A program made the position numbers and the translations under genes. Below the pieces are notes generated by a model that saw only the letters and a list, made by a program, of their open reading frames with translations, was not told where the DNA came from and searched no databases. This document shows, piece after piece, positions 13,634 through 19,187 of a stretch of DNA of 19,187 nucleotides. The stretch's first letter is position 1, and each line of letters begins with the position of its first letter. Location: positions 1 to 19,187 of the forward strand of contig JBIOUX010000012.1 in assembly GCA_044867425.1 (NCBI GenBank). The letters run 5' to 3'. This stretch comes from CAWBJP01 sp044867425. GTDB lineage: Bacteria > Actinomycetota > Acidimicrobiia > IMCC26256 > BP-133.

Positions 13634-14497
13634 ATGTCCGGCATGGCGCGGCTCCGCCAGGCGCTCCGGGCGCCCGTGGCGATCCTCTTCGGGCTGCTGT
13701 TGCTGCTTCCCGCCGTCTCCGGGTCGACCGCCCCCCTCGACCCGGTCACCGGGCTCCTGCCGCCCGGGATCCTGCCGCCGTTTCCCCTGGCCTCCAGCGG
13801 CGGGCTGTGGCTCGTCTCCTTCCAGGACGAGTTCGTCGGCCCGGGACTGGACGGCTCCAAGTGGACCAACGGCTTTGGCTGGGGGGAGACCGCCGGCCAC
13901 GTGGCCGGTGCCTGCGACCCGGCCAACAACGTCGTCGCCGGCGACGGGGTCCTCCTTCAGCGGGCGGACAACCGGCCCCTGGCCGGACGGCCCTACCGCG
14001 CCGCCTGCATCCATACCAAGAACAAGTTCGCCCAGCTCTACGGCTACTACGAGGCCCGCATCCGGGTGCCTCCGGGACGGGGGCTCCACAGCGCCTTCTG
14101 GGCCAAGCCCAACGACGAGTCCTGGCCCCCCGAGCTTGACGTGGAGGAGATCTCCGGCGGCATCCCCGACCGGGTGACGATGTCCGTCCACTGGCGGGAC
14201 GAGACCGGCCACCAGAAGAGCAACACCAAGTTCTCCGGTCCCGACTTCTCCGGGGACTACCACACCTTCGGGGCCGAATGGTCCCCCGAGGAGACGGTCT
14301 GGTACGTGGACGGCGTCGAGCGGGCCCGCACCTCCGCCGGCGCCGCCTACATGGACGACCGGGGGCCCTTCTACCTGATCGTCAACCTCCAGGTCGGGCT
14401 CATCGGCGCCGGGCTGCCCGACGCCACGACGCCCTGGCCCGCCTCCCAGTACGTCGACTACGTGCGCGTGTGGGCCCGGCCCTTCAACCTGCCGTGA
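13634..14497 (+). CDS. Secreted GH16-type glycoside hydrolase
   Basis: This 287-residue protein has a signal peptide (MARLRQALRAPVAILFGLLLLLPAVSG) and a single beta-jelly-roll GH16 domain. Recognisable segments are FQDEFVGPGLDGSKW (63-77), YGYYEARIRVPPGRGLHSAFWAKP (136-159), the catalytic motif ELDVEE (167-172: nucleophile Glu167, Asp169, acid/base Glu172), DYHTFGAEWSPEETVWYVDGV and the terminal strand YVDYVRVWAR. GH16 enzymes cleave beta-1,3 or mixed beta-glucans and related polymers outside the cell. The exact substrate is unknown. The start could also be ATG 13643, since no strong Shine-Dalgarno is present. Its stop overlaps the GTG start of the next gene (GTGA). Confidence 0.92.
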   Translation: MSGMARLRQALRAPVAILFGLLLLLPAVSGSTAPLDPVTGLLPPGILPPFPLASSGGLWLVSFQDEFVGPGLDGSKWTNGFGWGETAGHVAGACDPANNVVAGDGVLLQRADNRPLAGRPYRAACIHTKNKFAQLYGYYEARIRVPPGRGLHSAFWAKPNDESWPPELDVEEISGGIPDRVTMSVHWRDETGHQKSNTKFSGPDFSGDYHTFGAEWSPEETVWYVDGVERARTSAGAAYMDDRGPFYLIVNLQVGLIGAGLPDATTPWPASQYVDYVRVWARPFNLP

Positions 14498-14967
14498 CGC
14501 CGGCGGAACGGGCGAGGCGCTTCACCGCGGTGGTGGCGACGGACGGGAAGCGCCGGGTGCTCGTCCCCGTGCCGTTCGACCCGGATGAGGCGTGGGGCGT
14601 CAGGCGGGAGCACCACGTGGCGGGGACGGTCAAGGGCATGGGGGTGCGGGCGGTGGTCGAGCCGTTGGGGGAGGGCCACGGGATCCTCCTCGGTCCCGCC
14701 TGGCGGCGCGACTGCGGGATCAGGCCCGGCGACGAGGTGGCGGTGGTCCTCATCCCCGAGGGACCGCAGCGAGCCGACCTGGCCCCCGACATCGCCGCCG
14801 CCCTGGAGGCCGAACCGGCGGCGGCCGCCTTCTTCGACTCGATCGCTCAGTTCTACCGCAACGCCTACCTGCGCTGGGTCGACGCCACCAAGCGCCGGCC
14901 CGACGTCCGGGCGGCCCGCATCGCCGAGATGATCGAGCTCCTCAAGGCGGGCCGGAAGCAGCGCTGA
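14494..14967 (+). CDS. YdeI/OmpD-associated family protein with DUF1905-like domain
   Basis: This 157-residue protein starts at a GTG that overlaps the GH16 stop (GTGA), indicating translational coupling. The N-terminal part (FTAVVATDGKRRVLVPVPFD through DEVAVVLIPE, about 10-90) resembles the DUF1905 beta-barrel. The C-terminal part (DLAPDIAAALEAEPAAAAFFDSIAQFYRNAYLRWVDATKRRPDVRAARIAEMIELLKAGRK) is the typical YdeI/OmpD-associated helical region. The cellular role of this family is not established. The coupling to a secreted glycosidase has no obvious functional explanation. Confidence 0.9.
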   Translation: MTPAERARRFTAVVATDGKRRVLVPVPFDPDEAWGVRREHHVAGTVKGMGVRAVVEPLGEGHGILLGPAWRRDCGIRPGDEVAVVLIPEGPQRADLAPDIAAALEAEPAAAAFFDSIAQFYRNAYLRWVDATKRRPDVRAARIAEMIELLKAGRKQR

Positions 14968-14977
14968 GAACAGACGG

Positions 14978-15006
14978 TTGTCCTCGGCTTCTGGCGGCGC
15001 AATAGT
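14978..15006 (+). promoter_or_regulatory. Putative sigma-70 type promoter for the three-domain fusion gene
   Basis: TTGTCC (14978-14983) and AATAGT (15001-15006) each match four of six consensus bases and are separated by exactly 17 bp. They lie 42 bp upstream of the start codon at 15048, with GGGAG (15036-15040) serving as the ribosome binding site. The match is modest, so this is a candidate only. Confidence 0.35.
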
Positions 15007-15047
15007 GGCCGGACGGGCCCTGCGCCTACGTCGACGGGAGACGAGCG

Positions 15048-18000
15048 ATGCAGCGAGCAACGGTCGATGGCGGCGTCGAGCTCGAGTACGAGCTGAGGGG
15101 TCACGGAGATCCCGTCCTCCTGATCCACGGCAGTCACATCGCCCGGTCGTACCTCGAGCTGACGGCGCAGCCGGCGCTGGCCGAGCGTTACACGCTCATC
15201 CGCTACCACCGCCGCGGCCACCTGGGCAGCACGCCGCCCCAGGGACCCGTGACCATCGCCGACCAGGCGGACGACGCCCGCGGCCTCCTCGACCACCTCG
15301 GCGTGGGGCGGGCGCACATCGTCGGGCACTCCTCCGGCGGCGCCATCGCCCTGCAGTTGGCGGCCGACGCACCTGAGCGCACCCAGTCGCTGGTGCTGAT
15401 GGAGCCGGCCGCTCTCAGCGTGCCGTCGGGCAAGGCCGTGAAGGAACTGAACGCCTACGCCGAGGAGCGCTACCGGCAAGGCGACTGGGAGGCGGCCGAA
15501 GACCTGTTCCTGGGCGGCCCCGGTGACCGGGCCGCCTTGGCCAGGAGCGTTCCCGGCGGCATCGAGCAGGCGCTGCGGGACATGGACACCTACTTCAGCG
15601 TGGAGATACCCGCCCTCGACGCCTGGAGCTTCGATGCCACGGACGCAGAACGGATCCAGGGGCCGGTGCTCTATGTGCTGGGGGCCGACACCCAGGCGGT
15701 CTACGTCGAGATCCTCGACCTGATCCGCCAGTGGCTGCCACAGACGGAGACGGCGATCATCGCCGAGGCGACACATCTCCTGCACATGCAGCAACCCGAG
15801 GCGGTGGCTGACGCGCTCCGCCAGTTCTTCGACCGGCACCGCATCGTCGCCGCGTCGCCGGCCACCGGGCGCCTAGCGCCGGCCGACCGGTACAACGCCG
15901 CCGCCGACCTCGTCGACGGCAACGTCGAGGGCGGTCGCGCCAACCTCCCTGCCATCGTCACGGTCGACGGTCCGCACACCTACGGCGACCTGGCCGTGGC
16001 CGTCAACCGGGCCGGCAACGCGCTGCGCGAGCTGGGAGTCATGCCCGGCGACCGGGTGCTCGTCGCTCTCCTCGACACGCCGGAGTTCGCGGCCACCTTC
16101 CTGGGCGCGGTCAAGCTCGGAGCGGTACCCGTCCCTGCGGGCACCGACCTCGCCTCCGACGAGTACGCCCACCTGCTCGACGACAGCCAGGCCCGGGTGG
16201 CGGTGGCCAGCGCGCCGGCGGCGGTGAGCCTGCGCGAGGCGCGCCGCACCGCCGGCCGCCTCCTCCACCTCGTCCTCACCGGCGAAGCCACCGGGGACGA
16301 ACTCGCCCTCGAGGAGCTCACCGGGGCGATGGAAGTCGAGCTCTCTCCGGCCGACACGTCGGAGAGAGACGCCTGCTTCTGGCTCTACGCCACGGGCCGC
16401 TCCCACCGGCCCACGCGCGTCGTCCATCACCAGCGGGTGATGCGCCTGTGCGGCGATGCCTACGGTCGGGATGTGCTCGGGCTCGGCCCCGACGACGTGA
16501 CGTTTTCCGTCTCCAAGCTCCACACGGCCTACGGATTGGGGGGCGGCCTCTACCTGCCGTTGGCGGCGGGGGCCACGACCGTGCTGATCGCCGAGCCGAT
16601 CCTGCCCAGGGTGGTCGCCGACGTCGGCGTGCGCTTCTCGCCCACGGTGCTGTTCGCCCTGCCTTCGACCTACGCCGCCCTGCTGACCCCGACCCCCGCG
16701 GGCGAAGGCGCCCTGCGCTCGATCCGGCGGTATGTCTCCTCCGGTGGCCATCTGCCCGGCGGCGTGCTCGAACGCTGGCGGGGGGCGACCGGCCTGGACA
16801 TCCTCGAGGGGTACGGCCTGCCGGAGTCGGGCCACATCTTCATCTCGGCACGGCCTGACGACGTGCGGCCCGACTGCATGGGCACCGTGCTCGACGGCTA
16901 CGAGGCGCGCGTCACCGACGGGGACGGGCGCGACGTGCCGCCCGGCCGGCCCGGACGGCTTCTGGTTCGAGGCCTGACCATCTCGCTCCCCGAGGACGGG
17001 GCGCGGCCGGACGGCTGGCTCGACTCCGGCGAGGTCTGCGCCATCGGCGAAGCCGGGCACGTCTACCACCGCGGGCGGGGCGACGACGCGGTGGCGGCGG
17101 GCGGCATGCTGGTCAGCCTGCGCCAGATCGAAGGGGTGCTACGCGACGACGAGCGGGTGCAGGCGTGCACCGTCCTCGGCCGGCCGGACGACGACGGGCT
17201 GGTGAAACCAGAGGCCTTCGTCGTGCTCACGCCGGGTACCGACGCGCAAGCGACCGCCGACGCCCTGCGCCAGCGCGTTCGGCAGCGTCTCGGCGGGGAG
17301 AGGACCCCACGCCGGTTCCATGTCGTCGACGACTTGCCGGCGGCGGGCGCCACCAGGGTGATCCGCAGCCCGTATGACGACGTCGAGCTGTCCGAGCTGT
17401 CGCTCACCGCCTTCGTGCTCGGGCGAGCGGGCGACCGGGGCGACAAGCCCGCCCTCGTCGACGGCGTCACCAACCGCACCATCACGTACCGGGAGCTGGC
17501 CGAGACGGTGGGACGGGTCGCCGCCGCCCTCGCCGCCCGAGGAATGGTGAAGGGCGACGTCCTGGCGCTCTTCAGCCCGAACTGCCCCGAGTTCGTCTTC
17601 ATCTACTACGCGGCGCTGTCGCTCGGGGCCGTTGTCACCACCATCAACCCGCTGACCACCGCCCACGACATGGCCCGCCAGCTCGAGCATGCCGATGCCC
17701 GCTGGCTGGCGACGACTCCGCAGCTCCTGATCGAGAAGGGCCGCGACGCGGCGGCCGCCGCCGGTGTGCGGGAGACGTTCGTGTTCGGCGAAGCGGAGGG
17801 CGCCACGCCGTTCGCGGCGCTGCTCGAGGGAGACCATCCTTCCCCGACGGTCGATGTCGGCCCGGACGATCTCGCCCTGCTGCCCTACTCGAGTGGCACC
17901 ACCGGGCTGCCCAAGGGGGTCGTCCTCACCCACCGCCACCTCGTGGCCAGCCTGTGCCAGACCCGGGCCGTCCACCGGGTCCGGGCCGACGACGTCGTGA

Positions 18001-18941
18001 TCGCCGTGCTGCCCCTCTTCCACATCTACGGCATGCAGGTCACCTTGAACCTGGCCCTCTCCGAGGGCGCCACCGTGGTCATCCCGCCCCGCTTCGAGCT
18101 GGAGGGATTCCTCCGGCTCGTCCAGGAGCAACGCGTCACCCGCGCCGAGCTCGTCCCGCCCATCGTGCTGGCGCTGGCCAAGCAGCCCGCCGTCGACGAC
18201 TTCGACCTCTCCAGCCTGAAGATCATCACCTCGGCGGCCGCCCCGCTCGGCGCCGACCTGGCCCAGGCCTGTGCCGGGCGGCTCGGCTGCCGCGTCAAGC
18301 AGGCCTACGGCATGACGGAGTTCGGCGGGGCGACCCACTTCGCCCCCGACCGCGGACGGGACGACCCCGAGTCCATCGGCCCGGCACTGCCCGGGGTCGA
18401 GTGCCGGCTCGTCGACGCCGACACCGGGTTCGAGGCCGCCCCGGGTGAGCCGGGCGAGCTGCTCGTCCGGACCCCCGGCACCATGCTCGGGTACCTGAAC
18501 AACGTGAAGGCGACGGCGGAGACGATCGGCCCCGACGGTTGGCTGCGTACGGGCGACCTGGTCACCGTGGACGAAGAGGGCTGGTTCCGGGTCGCCGACC
18601 GCCTGAAGGAGCTCATCAAGTACAAGGGCAATCAGGTGGCACCGGCCGAGCTCGAGAGCGTGCTCCTGACCCACCCCGCGGTCACCGATGTCGCCGTCAT
18701 CGCCAGCCCCGATCCCGACGCCGGTGAGGTCCCGATGGCGTTCGTCGTCCTGCGATCGACGGCGTCGGCCGACGAGCTGATGCGCTACGTCGCCGAGCGG
18801 GTGGCGCCGTACAAGAAGGTCCGTCGCCTGGAATTCGTGGACGAGATCCCCAAGTCGCCGTCCGGCAAGATCCTCCGCCGGACCCTGGTCGAGCGGGAAC
18901 GGGCCACCCGCGCCGACGCCTTCGCCACCGCCGAGCGCTGA
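15048..18941 (+). CDS. Three-domain fusion: alpha/beta hydrolase, degenerate benzoate-CoA-ligase-like domain, 4CL-like acyl-CoA synthetase
   Basis: This is one uninterrupted 1297-residue frame. Residues about 1-265 are an alpha/beta hydrolase with GHSSGG (nucleophile Ser95), Asp214 (LGADT) and His243 (EATHLLHMQQPE). Residues about 280-775 align with benzoate-CoA ligases (RYNAAADLVD, LREIGV-like, FWLY, YVSSGGHLP, GHIFISARPD), but the catalytic motifs are eroded. The P-loop SGSTGRPKG is TGRSHRPTR (449-457), the YGxTE motif is YGLPE (589-593), TGD is SGE (660-662), and the catalytic Lys of the last motif is Arg770. Residues about 785-1290 are a second adenylation domain with all motifs intact: YSSGTTGLPKG (947-957), YGMTE (1087-1091), TGD (1168-1170), YKGNQVAPAELE (1192-1203) and Lys1274 in PSGKILRR. 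The third domain should activate a carboxylic acid to acyl-CoA via acyl-AMP. The hydrolase might release that acid from an ester or ring. The middle domain may be structural or regulatory. The substrate is unknown. Confidence 0.93.
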   Translation: MQRATVDGGVELEYELRGHGDPVLLIHGSHIARSYLELTAQPALAERYTLIRYHRRGHLGSTPPQGPVTIADQADDARGLLDHLGVGRAHIVGHSSGGAIALQLAADAPERTQSLVLMEPAALSVPSGKAVKELNAYAEERYRQGDWEAAEDLFLGGPGDRAALARSVPGGIEQALRDMDTYFSVEIPALDAWSFDATDAERIQGPVLYVLGADTQAVYVEILDLIRQWLPQTETAIIAEATHLLHMQQPEAVADALRQFFDRHRIVAASPATGRLAPADRYNAAADLVDGNVEGGRANLPAIVTVDGPHTYGDLAVAVNRAGNALRELGVMPGDRVLVALLDTPEFAATFLGAVKLGAVPVPAGTDLASDEYAHLLDDSQARVAVASAPAAVSLREARRTAGRLLHLVLTGEATGDELALEELTGAMEVELSPADTSERDACFWLYATGRSHRPTRVVHHQRVMRLCGDAYGRDVLGLGPDDVTFSVSKLHTAYGLGGGLYLPLAAGATTVLIAEPILPRVVADVGVRFSPTVLFALPSTYAALLTPTPAGEGALRSIRRYVSSGGHLPGGVLERWRGATGLDILEGYGLPESGHIFISARPDDVRPDCMGTVLDGYEARVTDGDGRDVPPGRPGRLLVRGLTISLPEDGARPDGWLDSGEVCAIGEAGHVYHRGRGDDAVAAGGMLVSLRQIEGVLRDDERVQACTVLGRPDDDGLVKPEAFVVLTPGTDAQATADALRQRVRQRLGGERTPRRFHVVDDLPAAGATRVIRSPYDDVELSELSLTAFVLGRAGDRGDKPALVDGVTNRTITYRELAETVGRVAAALAARGMVKGDVLALFSPNCPEFVFIYYAALSLGAVVTTINPLTTAHDMARQLEHADARWLATTPQLLIEKGRDAAAAAGVRETFVFGEAEGATPFAALLEGDHPSPTVDVGPDDLALLPYSSGTTGLPKGVVLTHRHLVASLCQTRAVHRVRADDVVIAVLPLFHIYGMQVTLNLALSEGATVVIPPRFELEGFLRLVQEQRVTRAELVPPIVLALAKQPAVDDFDLSSLKIITSAAAPLGADLAQACAGRLGCRVKQAYGMTEFGGATHFAPDRGRDDPESIGPALPGVECRLVDADTGFEAAPGEPGELLVRTPGTMLGYLNNVKATAETIGPDGWLRTGDLVTVDEEGWFRVADRLKELIKYKGNQVAPAELESVLLTHPAVTDVAVIASPDPDAGEVPMAFVVLRSTASADELMRYVAERVAPYKKVRRLEFVDEIPKSPSGKILRRTLVERERATRADAFATAER

Positions 18942-18997
18942 AGGCCCCTATCCGGTCCGAGCAGGCAGGGATTACGGTGCCCGGAGGGAGGGGGGAC

Positions 18998-19187
18998 ATG
19001 CCTGCGATGCGGTCCAGGCCGGGGGTCATCGGCGTTGTGGCGATGGTCACCGCGCTGCTGAGGCCGGCCGGTCTGGCGCCGGCGCAGGCGCTGGCCTATT
19101 CCCCCATCGACCGTCCTGGCCCTGTTCTCAGCGTGCCGGAGGCGGTGCTGGCGGAAAGCCTGAGTTGCAGCGGTGACCTGGCCGGCG
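18998..19187 (+). CDS. Secreted protein, possibly lipase (partial, N-terminus only)
   Basis: An ATG at 18998 follows a purine-rich Shine-Dalgarno (GGAGGGAGGGGGG) and opens a frame to the window end, 63 codons. Residues about 1-33 (MRSRPGVIGVVAMVTALL through AQALA) form a signal peptide. The mature start (YSPIDRPGPVLSVPEAVLAESLSCSGDLAG) resembles the N-terminus of actinobacterial secreted lipases, in which a Cys-x-Gly-Asp-Leu segment precedes the first lipase strand. The catalytic region is outside the window, so the lipase assignment is tentative. Confidence 0.6.
   Translation, partial: MPAMRSRPGVIGVVAMVTALLRPAGLAPAQALAYSPIDRPGPVLSVPEAVLAESLSCSGDLAG

Overview
The window is about 19.2 kb of very GC-rich, densely packed bacterial DNA. 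It contains fifteen genes: thirteen complete ones and one cut at each end. High GC with GTG starts, an LPxTG-type surface protein, a fused E1 alpha/beta dehydrogenase and MurR/RpiR, TetR and YdeI-type neighbours point to an actinobacterium, probably an uncultured lineage. This is an inference from gene content and composition; there is no rRNA or other marker in the window. No tRNA, IS element, CRISPR array or phage gene was seen. No gene-free stretch exceeds 175 bp.

Layout, left half. A DUF4184 membrane protein (partial, minus) diverges from a three-gene operon (825-2847). The operon encodes a GrdB/PrdB-family protein that reads through an in-frame UGA (probable selenocysteine), a 4-oxalocrotonate tautomerase-like protein and a nitrilase. 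A MurR/RpiR repressor (minus) converges on the nitrilase and diverges from an aldehyde dehydrogenase/class III aminotransferase pair (3775-6448). That pair resembles an omega-amino-acid catabolic module, and it has a structured 5' leader and operator-like repeats. A solitary AbiEi-like protein with a nuclease-like C-terminus follows. It converges on a fused E1 alpha/beta 2-oxoacid dehydrogenase (minus).

Layout, right half. Next come a secreted proline-rich protein with an LPRTG sorting signal, a GNAT acetyltransferase (minus), a thiol peroxidase with an atypical active site (minus) and a secreted protein with copper-monooxygenase-like His motifs (minus). The last diverges from a TetR regulator across two overlapping perfect palindromes. 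Then follow a secreted GH16 glycosidase coupled by a GTGA overlap to a YdeI/OmpD-associated protein, a 1297-residue three-domain fusion, and the start of a secreted, possibly lipase, protein.

The two observations I rate highest are the UGA-containing selenoprotein gene with a bacterial SECIS-like hairpin at the right distance, and the 1297-residue fusion. The fusion joins an alpha/beta hydrolase, a benzoate-CoA-ligase-like domain whose catalytic motifs are all eroded, and an apparently intact 4CL-like acyl-CoA synthetase. All motif assignments were made by eye; no database search was run.
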